A stretch of DNA of 64,000 nucleotides. It comes from a candidate division LCP-89 bacterium B3_LCP. GTDB lineage: Bacteria > Electryoneota > B3-LCP. Each line of letters begins with the position of its first letter. Position 1 is the first letter of the stretch. The stretch covers positions 62,001 through 126,000 of the forward strand of contig NJBN01000001.1 of assembly GCA_005223185.1 (NCBI GenBank), written 5' to 3'. Positions 17,766 through 26,175 of this stretch are shown piece after piece. A program made the translations under genes and the position numbers. Below the pieces are notes generated by a model, which ran no database searches, was not told where the DNA came from, and saw only the letters and a program-made list of their open reading frames with translations.

Positions 17766-19103
17766 GTGGATGTACTTATACTATCGAGACTGCAGTTTGC
17801 CGTTGCATCGATGTTCCATTTCCTCTTCGTGCCGCTGACGTTAGGATTGTCTATCTTGCTGGCAATCATGGAATGGAAATACGTTCGCACTGGAGATGAA
17901 GAATATAAGCGGATGGTGAAGTTTTGGGGAAGGCTCTTTGTCATAAACTTCGTCATAGGCGTGCTGACCGGTATAACTCTGGAATTCCAGTTTGGAACCA
18001 ACTGGTCTAAGTACTCCGAATATGTCGGAGATATCTTCGGATCGCTTTTAGCAATAGAATCTACCTTAGCGTTCTTTCTCGAATCTAGTTTCTTGGCAGT
18101 ATGGATCTTTGGTTGGGATAGGGTATCGAAGAGACTGCACGCATGGAGCATTACGATTGTAGCCATTGCTTCAAATGTATCGGCTTTCTGGATCTTAGCT
18201 GCCAACGCCTGGATGCAGAATCCGGTGGGTTACACGATCAGGAACGGAAGAGCTGAGCTGACAGATTTCTTCGCGGTTATCACCCAGAAACTTGTCTTTC
18301 TTGAATTCCTGCACGTGGTTTCCGGTGCCTATATCTTAGGCGGATTCTTCGTGATGGGGATCAGCGCGTATCATCTGCTAAAAAAACAGAATATCGACTT
18401 CTTCACCCGATCATTTCGCATGGCGCTGGCATTCAGTATGGTTTTCTCAATTTTAGAAGTGGTCAACGGTCACTTCTCCGGCAACTACGTTGCCGAACAT
18501 CAGCCCGCCAAGTTAGCCGCCATGGAATCTCACTGGGAGACACAGACTTACGCACCTATGGCACTGCTGACCATCCCTGATGAGGAGAATGAAAGAAACC
18601 TGGTTGAGCTTATAAAAATCCCGGGGATATTGAGCTTTTTAGCTTTTAACAATCTCGCCGCTGAAGTTACTGGTTTGAAGGATATTCCTAAAGATGAAAG
18701 ACCCCCTGTGGCTTTGACATTCTACCCGTTCAGGATAATGGTTCTGCTGGGCTGCCTCTTCCCCCTTCTCTCGATTTTCGGCTGGATTTGGCGCAAGAAG
18801 CTCATCGATCATACCAGGTTCCTGCGTATCATGCTTTATGCGATACCGTTGCCCTATCTGGCGATAGAGATGGGCTGGATGGTAGCGGAAGTTGGAAGAC
18901 AGCCGTGGATTGTGTACGGAATCATGAAAACTTCCGATGCAGTGTCGCCCATTGCTGGATCGCAGGTGATGGTGACGTTGATCGCATTCACTGTTTTATA
19001 CTCATTACTTGGTATCGTAGATTTTCTTCTTTTAGCGAGAATAGCGAGGAAAGGGCCGCAAGGAATTGAGGCGGCTTCAACAGGGAAGGAGGTGCGGATA
19101 TAA
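17766..19103 (+). CDS. cydA: Cytochrome bd-type quinol oxidase subunit I (short Q-loop)
   Basis: 445 residues, starting at GTG 17766. Haem-ligand region SRLQFAVASMFHFLFVPLTL carries the first His, LHVVSGAYILGGFF the second, and the quinol-side motif EVGRQPWIVYGIMKTSDA is present. Nine membrane helices are expected. The length fits the short Q-loop subclass rather than the longer E. coli form. The oxidase uses O2 with high affinity and helps anaerobes clear oxygen. Overlaps cydB by one base (TAATG). Confidence 0.96.
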   Translation: MDVLILSRLQFAVASMFHFLFVPLTLGLSILLAIMEWKYVRTGDEEYKRMVKFWGRLFVINFVIGVLTGITLEFQFGTNWSKYSEYVGDIFGSLLAIESTLAFFLESSFLAVWIFGWDRVSKRLHAWSITIVAIASNVSAFWILAANAWMQNPVGYTIRNGRAELTDFFAVITQKLVFLEFLHVVSGAYILGGFFVMGISAYHLLKKQNIDFFTRSFRMALAFSMVFSILEVVNGHFSGNYVAEHQPAKLAAMESHWETQTYAPMALLTIPDEENERNLVELIKIPGILSFLAFNNLAAEVTGLKDIPKDERPPVALTFYPFRIMVLLGCLFPLLSIFGWIWRKKLIDHTRFLRIMLYAIPLPYLAIEMGWMVAEVGRQPWIVYGIMKTSDAVSPIAGSQVMVTLIAFTVLYSLLGIVDFLLLARIARKGPQGIEAASTGKEVRI

Positions 19104-20125
19104 TGGAAACTGTATGGTTCATTTTATGGGGCGTTCTGTGGGGAGTTTATTTCCTGTTGGATGGATACGATCTGGGCGCCGGAGCGCTGATGCCGGTAAT
19201 GGCTAAATCGGAAGAAGATCGAAAGAAGATTTACAATTCCATCGGTCCGTTCTGGGATGGTAATGAAGTATGGCTGATAACTGCAGGTGGGGTTACTTTT
19301 GCAGCTTTCCCGGGAACGTATGCGACCATGTTCAGTGCGCTCTATTCAGCATTAATGCTGGTGCTGTTCGCTTTGATTCTGAGAGGCGCTGGTCTGGCAA
19401 TGCGTGAAGAGACGGCGAATCCTCGGGCGAGGAGATTCTGGGACGTTCTCTTCTACGTCGGTAGTTTTTTAGCAGCGTTACTCTTCGGTGTGTTCTTCGC
19501 TAATATCTTCAAAGGAGTTCCCATCGATGGTGAAGGCGTTTTCCACGGGAACCTCTTTACACTGCTGAATCCCTACGGTTTAATGGGTGGTCTGCTTTTC
19601 CTGGTGTTTTTCTTCACACATGGATCAATCTGGCTGGCATTGAAAACGGACGGGGATTTACAGGAACGCGCTACAAGAAGCGCATTGAGATTCTGGAGAG
19701 TGTTACTGGTGATATCAGTCCTCTTCCTGGTCTTTTCTGGTATCTTAACGAGTCTGTATGATAATTACCTGGCTAATCCGGTGCTGTTCATTATTCCCGT
19801 GATTACGGTGGTATCGTTGGTCCTAACCGGGATTTTCGTAATGAAGCGGGATTGGTATAAATCGTGGTGGACGTCGAGCATTTACATCTTGAGCGCCACG
19901 CTGTTCGGTGTAATAGGGATCTACCCGAGTCTGATGCCATCCAGCATTGATCCCGCATTCAGCAGAACGATCCATAATACTGCTTCCAGTCCGTTGACGT
20001 TGAAGATAATGCTGGGAGTAGTGGTAGTTTTTGTTCCGATTGTTATCGCCTACCAGGCGTGGATACACAAACTCTTTGGCGGCAAAGTCAAAGGTGATCG
20101 ATCTGCCTATCACGAAGGGTATTGA
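19103..20125 (+). CDS. cydB: Cytochrome bd-type quinol oxidase subunit II
   Basis: 340 residues with eight expected helices. N-terminal WFILWGVLWGVYFLLDGYDL and IGPFWDGNEVWLITAGG are the family signatures. The start overlaps the cydA stop, a standard coupling. No cydX-like small ORF or cydDC genes follow; the next gene is a metal permease 74 nt away. Confidence 0.96.
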   Translation: METVWFILWGVLWGVYFLLDGYDLGAGALMPVMAKSEEDRKKIYNSIGPFWDGNEVWLITAGGVTFAAFPGTYATMFSALYSALMLVLFALILRGAGLAMREETANPRARRFWDVLFYVGSFLAALLFGVFFANIFKGVPIDGEGVFHGNLFTLLNPYGLMGGLLFLVFFFTHGSIWLALKTDGDLQERATRSALRFWRVLLVISVLFLVFSGILTSLYDNYLANPVLFIIPVITVVSLVLTGIFVMKRDWYKSWWTSSIYILSATLFGVIGIYPSLMPSSIDPAFSRTIHNTASSPLTLKIMLGVVVVFVPIVIAYQAWIHKLFGGKVKGDRSAYHEGY

Positions 20126-20199
20126 AACCACCCTTAACTCAGATGGAAAGCGTACTGCCTTCTATCTGGCAATGTGGAACTCACGAATAAATAAGACAA

Positions 20200-21441
20200 A
20201 TGGACAAATTACAGCAATTAGTTGGAGAATTCTGGGGAATCTTAGCTGAAATGGCACCCTATCTCCTGTTTGGATTTATAATTGCAGGATTCCTGTCCGT
20301 ATTCATTTCGCCAAAATTGGTTGAACGGAATTTGGGTGGACATGGTATCTGGCCAATCATTAAAGCCTCACTTTTTGGAGTGCCGCTGCCGATATGTTCT
20401 TGTGGCGTTCTCCCCGTTGCAGCGTCTTTGCGCAACCACGGAGCCAGCCCCAGTGCCACAACTTCTTTCCTATTATCCACACCCCAGACGGGGATTGACA
20501 GCATATTGGTGACGTACAGCCTATTGGGTCCTATTATCGCTATCTTCCGTCCAGTAGCGGCATTTGTTACGGGAATTATTGGTGGAGGTCTGGTGGAAGT
20601 ATCCACCAGAAATGATCTTGGGAATGAATCAATGCCGCAGAAATGCGAGGCGGAATGCTGTAATACCCAAAGCGGTCAAAACAAACTGGTAAAAGCGCTG
20701 CACTATGGTTTGGTCACGCTTCCTGAGGACATCGGTAGAGCTATTTTGATAGGTTTAGTAATAGCTGCTGCGGTCTCTCTGGCTCTTCCGGATGATTTCT
20801 TCGCCGGGAAGTTGGGAGATGGAATCTGGACCATGCTGGTCATGCTGGTTGCTGGAATTCCGGTTTACGTTTGTGCGACGGCTTCGGTTCCCTTAGCGGC
20901 AGCTTTGATGACTAAAGGAATATCTGCAGGCGCGGCGCTGGTGTTTCTGATTGCCGGACCGGCGACAAATGCAGCGGCTATCGCCATGATATGGAAGATA
21001 TTAGGTCGCAAAACCGCTTTAATATACTTAGCAACAGTGGCAGGTGGTGCATTGGTAGCTGGCTTGCTGTTGGATTATATATTTACTATCGAAGGCATTT
21101 CCGTTTCAGAACATTTGCACAAAGGAGGACAGAGCTACGTTGAAAATATCAGTGCTATCATATTGATTATTGTACTTGGCAACGCCTTGATAAGTCCTTA
21201 TTTTAAGAAGAAAGATGATGAGATTACGGAGACAGGAATGGCTATAACAATTCTTCAGATCAAAGGAATGACTTGCAGCCACTGTGTTGCTAATGTTACC
21301 AGGGCACTTCAGGAAGTTGAGGGCGTCAATTCGGTTTCAGTGAACTTGAAAACAGGCGAGACGAAAGTTAACGGTGCAGGTTTTACCGTTGATGATTTAG
21401 AGCAGGCGGTGGTAAAAGCGGGATATAAAGTTATAAATTAG
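20200..21441 (+). CDS. Cu/Zn efflux-type DUF318 permease with fused C-terminal HMA domain
   Basis: 413 residues. Membrane part about 1-335 with two repeats: PICSCGVLPVAASLRNHGAS plus LLSTPQTGIDSI in the first and PVYVCATASVPLAAALMTKG plus LIAGPATNAAA in the second; this is the pattern of SO_0444-type Cu/Zn exporters. A Cys-rich loop (CEAECC, about residue 148) lies between. The C-terminus (about 346-413) is a heavy-metal-associated domain with the MTCSHC metal-binding motif. Related to the arsP-like protein at 6539 but of a different branch. It would export soft metals from the cytoplasm. Placement after cydAB and before iron-binding proteins suggests a metal homeostasis role in the same island. 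Confidence 0.86.
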   Translation: MDKLQQLVGEFWGILAEMAPYLLFGFIIAGFLSVFISPKLVERNLGGHGIWPIIKASLFGVPLPICSCGVLPVAASLRNHGASPSATTSFLLSTPQTGIDSILVTYSLLGPIIAIFRPVAAFVTGIIGGGLVEVSTRNDLGNESMPQKCEAECCNTQSGQNKLVKALHYGLVTLPEDIGRAILIGLVIAAAVSLALPDDFFAGKLGDGIWTMLVMLVAGIPVYVCATASVPLAAALMTKGISAGAALVFLIAGPATNAAAIAMIWKILGRKTALIYLATVAGGALVAGLLLDYIFTIEGISVSEHLHKGGQSYVENISAIILIIVLGNALISPYFKKKDDEITETGMAITILQIKGMTCSHCVANVTRALQEVEGVNSVSVNLKTGETKVNGAGFTVDDLEQAVVKAGYKVIN

Positions 21442-21452
21442 GTATGTTTACC

Positions 21453-21497
21453 GTCATTGCGAGGAATCCCGCAGTAGCGGGATGACGAAGCAATCTC
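21453..21497 (+). repeat. Dispersed palindromic repeat, copy 1
   Basis: Begins GTCATTGCGAGGAATCCCGC and ends GACGAAGCAATCTC; the centre ATCCCGC-AGTA-GCGGGAT is a hairpin. Related copies lie at 31680 and, inverted, at 41527. Confidence 0.75.
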
Positions 21498-21543
21498 AAA
21501 TTAGAATATGAAAAAACTAAATTAACATAAACAGAGGTGGAGA

Positions 21544-22533
21544 ATGCACGAGAAGGTTAATCACATTGCCCCGGAGGGGCACCCCATACACACCCTAATG
21601 ACCGAACACGCTGAGTTATTAGGATTCGCGGATGAATTAGTCCAGAAAGCTGCTGCATTGAAAAGCTACGATGGATACAGTGAAGCTTCTGATGTGATCG
21701 AAGAGATAAAATCGCTTATCGCGAAGTTTAAAGATTCGGAGAAGCACTATCTGCGGGAGGAGAACGTCCTGTTCCCTTATATCGATAAACACGGCATTAG
21801 TGGTCCTACGCAGGTAATGTGGACGGAACATGACCAGATCAGGGACCTAAAAAAGGGCTTTTTCCCGCTGGTGGAAGACCCCGCTGATTGCGTTTATACG
21901 GATTTTGTATCGCAAGCTGGATCTTTTAGTAGAGCGTTAAAGGAGTTGCTAACCAATCATTTCCACAAGGAGAACAACATCCTCTTCACTATGGCTATGG
22001 ATGTCATCACTGGTGAGGAGTGGAAGGAGATATCCAGCCAGTTTGCAGAAATTGGCTACTGTTCATTTTCACCGATTGCTGACGTTAGCGAAGCGGAATC
22101 GGGTGGCAGAACTATTTCAAGCAATGGTGAGATGACCTTTGCAACAGGCAGTGTGCCATCCAACGTGATGGAAGCCATGCTGAACACTCTTCCTGTGGAA
22201 ATCACCTACATTGACGATGAAGATACCGTGAAGTATTTCAGTCAATCAAAAGAAATGATCTTCACCCGCACTAAAGCAATCCTGGGTAATAAGGTTCAAA
22301 ATTGTCATCCTCAGAAAAGTGTGCACCTGGTCAATAAGATAGTGGAAGCATTTCGTGATGGGTCTAAAGACGTCGCTGAATTCTGGATTGATTTGGGCGA
22401 CAAGAAGGCGTATATCAGGTACTTCGCCGTCCGCGATGAGAACGGAAAATACCTGGGCTGTATGGAAGTAACACAGGATATAGCTCCAATCCAGAAAATT
22501 GAAGGTCAGAGAAGACTGCTGGATTGGTCATAA
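21544..22533 (+). CDS. Hemerythrin-like (HHE) and PAS domain protein (DUF438-related)
   Basis: 329 residues, soluble. N-terminal helical hemerythrin-like region (about 10-165) with ligand-like HTLMTEHAEL, EKHYLREENVLFPYIDKHG, MWTEHDQIR and LTNHFHKENNILF, suggesting a non-haem di-iron O2 or NO sensing site. The C-terminal half (about 215-320) is a PAS fold: VEITYIDDEDTVKYFSQS and YIRYFAVRDENGKYLGCMEV. No output domain, so it may signal by protein contact or serve as redox protein. The ribosome binding site AGAGGTGGAG is strong. It lies between the Cu/Zn permease and the rubrerythrin-like gene. Confidence 0.85.
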   Translation: MHEKVNHIAPEGHPIHTLMTEHAELLGFADELVQKAAALKSYDGYSEASDVIEEIKSLIAKFKDSEKHYLREENVLFPYIDKHGISGPTQVMWTEHDQIRDLKKGFFPLVEDPADCVYTDFVSQAGSFSRALKELLTNHFHKENNILFTMAMDVITGEEWKEISSQFAEIGYCSFSPIADVSEAESGGRTISSNGEMTFATGSVPSNVMEAMLNTLPVEITYIDDEDTVKYFSQSKEMIFTRTKAILGNKVQNCHPQKSVHLVNKIVEAFRDGSKDVAEFWIDLGDKKAYIRYFAVRDENGKYLGCMEVTQDIAPIQKIEGQRRLLDWS

Positions 22534-22575
22534 ACGCAATGGTATTGCGTTAAGAGTAATAGCTTGGAGAATAAA

Positions 22576-23028
22576 ATGATATCTGAAAAAGTGAATGAGA
22601 TTCTGGACTTCGCCATCAAGAATGAGGAAGAGGCGTACCAGTTCTACAGCGATTTAGCTGCTAAGATGGATAAAAAGCACATGAAGACCATCTTTGAAGA
22701 TTTTGCCAAGGAAGAACATAAACACAAGATGAAGCTTGAGGGAATCAAGAAGGGACACGAATTCAAGCATACTGACAAACAAATTCTGGATCTCAAGATC
22801 GGTGACTACATGGTGGATGTTGACGTTGAGGGCGATCTGGATTATCAGCAGGCGCTGACTCTGGCTATGCAGAAGGAGAAATCCGCGTTCAGGCTTTATA
22901 CGGATATGGCGGAAGCGACAACAGACGAGAACCTCAAGGACGTCTTCAAAGCGTTAGCACAGGAAGAAGCCAAACACAAATTGCGCTTTGAAATCGAATA
23001 CGACGACGTTTTTTTCCAAGAAAACTAA
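22576..23028 (+). CDS. Rubrerythrin-like ferritin-family protein without rubredoxin domain
   Basis: 150 residues counted from ATG 22576; a TTG 12 nt upstream also opens the frame, but GGAG lies inside that stretch at the right distance to serve this ATG. Di-iron ligand motifs: KNEEEAYQFY, FAKEEHKHKMKLE, MQKEKSAFRLY and LAQEEAKHKLRFE, the ExxH pairs of the erythrin group. It lacks the C-terminal rubredoxin, so an external electron donor would be needed. Probable peroxide reductase or iron-handling protein. Ferritin gene follows after 19 nt. Confidence 0.86.
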   Translation: MISEKVNEILDFAIKNEEEAYQFYSDLAAKMDKKHMKTIFEDFAKEEHKHKMKLEGIKKGHEFKHTDKQILDLKIGDYMVDVDVEGDLDYQQALTLAMQKEKSAFRLYTDMAEATTDENLKDVFKALAQEEAKHKLRFEIEYDDVFFQEN

Positions 23029-23047
23029 ACTTAACAGGAGATGACCC

Positions 23048-23563
23048 GTGTTAAAGAAGAAAATCGAAAATGCGCTGAACAAACATTTAAACGCAGAACT
23101 ATATTCTTCCTACCTTTACCTTTCCATGGCTGCCTATTTTCATAGTCAGAACTTAAACGGATTTGCCAATTGGATGCAGGTGCAGGCGCAGGAAGAGATG
23201 ATTCACGTGATGAAGTTCTACAGTTACATCAATGATCGGGGTGGTCAGATTAAGATGATGCCTATAGAAGGTCCCCCCACCCAATGGAAATCATCCCTCG
23301 ATGTCTTTGAGGGAGTATATAAACATGAACAGCTTGTAACCAGTCTGATTCACAAGTTAGTTGATCTGGCAGTCGCCGAGAAAGATCGAGCGCTGCAAAG
23401 TTTTCTGCAATGGTTCGTGGATGAACAGGTCGAAGAGGAAGCATCTGCTGATGACGTAGTCCAACAATTGAAATTAGCCGGGACTACCGGCCCCGGTTTG
23501 TTCATGTTAGATAGAGAATTAAAGCAGAGAGCTTTCACGCCACCCGCAGATACAACGGAATAG
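23048..23563 (+). CDS. ftnA: Ferritin (non-haem, FtnA type)
   Basis: 171 residues from GTG 23048, with AGGAG 8 nt upstream. Ferroxidase residues are visible in LNAELYSSYLYLSMAAYF, QAQEEMIHVMKFY, AVAEKDRALQSFLQWFVDEQ and QVEEEASADD. It stores iron as ferric mineral in a 24-mer shell. Last gene of the iron and oxygen island; a strong terminator follows. Confidence 0.95.
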   Translation: MLKKKIENALNKHLNAELYSSYLYLSMAAYFHSQNLNGFANWMQVQAQEEMIHVMKFYSYINDRGGQIKMMPIEGPPTQWKSSLDVFEGVYKHEQLVTSLIHKLVDLAVAEKDRALQSFLQWFVDEQVEEEASADDVVQQLKLAGTTGPGLFMLDRELKQRAFTPPADTTE

Positions 23564-23570
23564 TGACACA

Positions 23571-23596
23571 ACGGCGGCGATATAGCCGCCGTTTTT
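23571..23596 (+). terminator. Terminator after ferritin gene
   Basis: ACGGCGGC and GCCGCCGT pair around a short AT loop and are followed by TTTT. Confidence 0.85.
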
Positions 23597-23639
23597 CAGA
23601 TTAGAGAACCTGCACATATCATAAGTTGTGTTGTAAACT

Positions 23640-25064
23640 ATGACAAAGAGAATCCAGAGAGATACCTTAGGTGAGATAGAGATACCTACCGATGCATATT
23701 GGGGACCTCAGACCCAGCGGGCGGTGGAAAATTTCGGTGGAATCAGTGGGTATAAACCACAGCGCGGATTCATCTGGGCAACTGCCTCTGTGAAGATGGC
23801 AGCTGCCATGGTTCATCGCGAATTAAAGCTGCTGACTCAGGAAAAAGCCGACGCTATAATTCAGGCGGCTACGGAAATCAAATCGGGCGAACTGGACGAT
23901 CATTTTGTAGTGGATGCCTTTCAGGCTGGCGCCGGCACTAGCCACAACATGAACGCCAATGAGGTTATCGCCAACAGAGCTCTGGAAATACTAAAAAAGG
24001 AACGGGGCGATTACGATGTAATCCACCCCAACAATGACGTCAACATGGCCCAGTCCACCAACGACGTCATTCCCACCGCTTTGCGGCTCTTTATTCTGCA
24101 CGATAGCCTCCCACTTCTGAAAGTTCTGCAGCACACCGAAGATCAATTCAGAAAAAAAGCTAAAGAATTCTCTCAAGTTTTAAAATCCGGGCGGACTCAC
24201 CTCCAGGATGCCGTGCCTGTCAGCCTGGGACAGGAATTCGGAGCCTATACAGAAGCGGTGAAAAGAGGGATGGACAATATCTCCGAAGCGCGCGAAAAAC
24301 TGTATGAAATAGGACTGGGTGGAAGCGCCACAGGAACGGGTCTGAATGTTCATCCTGAATATCGTGAACGGGTCGCTAAAAAGCTGGCGGATATAACAGG
24401 TTTTAAGGAGATAAAAACCACTAATAACTATTTCTGGGCAATGCAGTCCCTGGGACCTGTGTTGGATTTCAGTACTGCTCTATCCAATTTGGCGGTGGAA
24501 ATTTCCAGAATTATGAACGACCTGCGTCTACTGGCCTCAGGCCCGACCACCGGATTGAACGAAATCGTTCTGCCTGCAGTTCAGCCGGGTTCATCGATTA
24601 TGCCGGGTAAAGTAAATCCGGTTATGGCTGAAATGCTGAACATGGCTTGCTTCAGTGTAATCGGTCACCACCATTCCGTTGCTTGGGCAGCCGCTGCCGG
24701 ACAGCTCGAACTGAACGTAATGATGCCTCTGATGGTATATTCGATCGGCGAACAGATGAAGGTGTTCAAAGGCGCTCTGGCTGCTTTTCACGATAAGGCA
24801 CTTAAAGGGATAAAAGCAAACCCCGCCTCCTGCACCCGTTTTTTCGAAAATAGCTACGGGTTGGTAACCGTACTTAATACCGTTATCGGATATGAAAAAG
24901 CCGCTGAGATAGTCAAGGAAGCCCAAAGTGCAGGCTGTTCTATAAAAGACGCAATATTGAGTAAAGGTGTCTTGACTGAGGAAGAGATCGAACAAATTCT
25001 CGATCCGAAGTTGTTGACTGAACCCGGTATACCGGATATAACCAGGCCAGAAGATAAATCTTAA
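23640..25064 (+). CDS. aspA: Aspartate ammonia-lyase (aspartase/fumarase superfamily)
   Basis: 474 residues. The superfamily signature GSSIMPGKVNP is at about 317-327, with the active-site loop before it. Several blocks favour aspartase over class II fumarase: QAGAGTSHNMNANEVIANRA (fumarases have GSGTQ), GLNEIVLPAVQPGSS, and AGQLELNVMMPL after the signature. It would convert aspartate to fumarate and ammonia, feeding the reductive or oxidative TCA arm. IHPNNDVN in place of the usual HPNDHVN is unusual. A fumarase role cannot be ruled out. It is 19 nt upstream of pdhA, so probably cotranscribed. Confidence 0.82.
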   Translation: MTKRIQRDTLGEIEIPTDAYWGPQTQRAVENFGGISGYKPQRGFIWATASVKMAAAMVHRELKLLTQEKADAIIQAATEIKSGELDDHFVVDAFQAGAGTSHNMNANEVIANRALEILKKERGDYDVIHPNNDVNMAQSTNDVIPTALRLFILHDSLPLLKVLQHTEDQFRKKAKEFSQVLKSGRTHLQDAVPVSLGQEFGAYTEAVKRGMDNISEAREKLYEIGLGGSATGTGLNVHPEYRERVAKKLADITGFKEIKTTNNYFWAMQSLGPVLDFSTALSNLAVEISRIMNDLRLLASGPTTGLNEIVLPAVQPGSSIMPGKVNPVMAEMLNMACFSVIGHHHSVAWAAAAGQLELNVMMPLMVYSIGEQMKVFKGALAAFHDKALKGIKANPASCTRFFENSYGLVTVLNTVIGYEKAAEIVKEAQSAGCSIKDAILSKGVLTEEEIEQILDPKLLTEPGIPDITRPEDKS

Positions 25065-25083
25065 AATAACTATAGAGTAAACT

Positions 25084-26175
25084 ATGCCCAAGAAAGAGAT
25101 AGGAAAGTTCTCAGTTTCCTACATGCAGATCCTCGATGAAACCGGTAAGGTGGATACTAAGCTGGAGCCGAAGATCAACAATAAGGATCTGCTGGCGATG
25201 TATCGCTGGATGGTCTTAAGCCGTGAAGCTGACCAGCGCATGATTAACATGCAGAGGCAGGGTCGTATAGGCACTATGGGACCCAGTACAGGTCAGGAAG
25301 CGGCACACGTCATACCGGCATATCTGATGAATGAAAAGGATTGGTTTGTGGGAGCTTTCCGCGAAGCGGGAGCCCGCCTGGTTCGTGGAGAAACTATAGC
25401 GCAGGCTCTTCTCTTCTACAACGGTTTTGAAGAGGGCAATAAAAAACCCAAAGAATATCGCACATTACCGGTCTCAATTATAGTCGGCGCCCAGACGCTG
25501 CACGCTGTGGGAATCGGATATGCGGTTAAGTATCGCGGCGAAAAAGATACAGCGGTAGTAACCTTCATGGGAGATGGCGCCACTTCGGAAGGAGACTTCC
25601 ACGAGGCGCTCAATTTCGCTGGTGTCTGGCAAGCGCCTGTCGTATTCATCTGTCAGAACAACCAGTGGGCGATTTCCCTGCCGCGGCATAAGCAGACTAA
25701 AGCCGAAACTATCGCTCAGAAAGCCATCGCTTACGGAATCCCCGGCATCCAGGTGGACGGCAATGATCCTCTGGCAATGTATGTTGCCTCGAAAGAGGCA
25801 TTAGATAGAGCCCGTTCCGGCGGCGGTCCCACATTCATCGAAGCGGTAACCTACCGTCTGATGATGCACACCACCGCTGATGATCCTAAAAAATACCGCA
25901 CAGAAGAGGAAGTGGATGAGTGGAAGCAAAAAGACCCACTACCCCGTTTCCAAAAGTATCTAGAGGGCAAAGGGATCTGGGATGCGAAAAAGGAAGAAGC
26001 TCTAGTAAATGAGATCAAGAGCGAAGTTGACGCTGCCGTGAAGGAATTTGAAGACTTGAAGGAACTGCCAGCAGAAGCGTGTTTCGACCACGTTTTTGGA
26101 ACCAAACATGTAGATATTGAAGAGCAGAGAATGGAATTTTTAGATGATCAAAAAAGGGGAACCGACAATGCCTAA
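25084..26175 (+). CDS. pdhA: Pyruvate/2-oxoacid dehydrogenase E1 component, alpha subunit
   Basis: 363 residues. The thiamine diphosphate motif starts GDGATSEGDFHEALNFA and continues to the Asn of CQNNQWAIS (about 160-195). The opening FSVSYMQILDETGKV and the following QRMINMQRQGRIGTMGPSTG resemble the Gram-positive type PdhA. A branched-chain 2-oxoacid enzyme is the main alternative. It forms an alpha2-beta2 heterotetramer with the next gene product and decarboxylates the 2-oxoacid onto lipoamide. Order pdhA-pdhB-pdhC-lpd-lplA is complete. Confidence 0.9.
   Translation: MPKKEIGKFSVSYMQILDETGKVDTKLEPKINNKDLLAMYRWMVLSREADQRMINMQRQGRIGTMGPSTGQEAAHVIPAYLMNEKDWFVGAFREAGARLVRGETIAQALLFYNGFEEGNKKPKEYRTLPVSIIVGAQTLHAVGIGYAVKYRGEKDTAVVTFMGDGATSEGDFHEALNFAGVWQAPVVFICQNNQWAISLPRHKQTKAETIAQKAIAYGIPGIQVDGNDPLAMYVASKEALDRARSGGGPTFIEAVTYRLMMHTTADDPKKYRTEEEVDEWKQKDPLPRFQKYLEGKGIWDAKKEEALVNEIKSEVDAAVKEFEDLKELPAEACFDHVFGTKHVDIEEQRMEFLDDQKRGTDNA

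Noticed and set aside
20031-20249. 72-codon ORF between cydB and the Cu/Zn permease, considered as cydX
   Set aside because: It overlaps both genes in another frame and lacks the short hydrophobic helix of CydX.
23640-25064. Class II fumarase (fumC)
   Set aside because: AGAGTSHNMN, GLNEIVLP and AGQLELNVMMP agree better with aspartase; kept as an alternative only.
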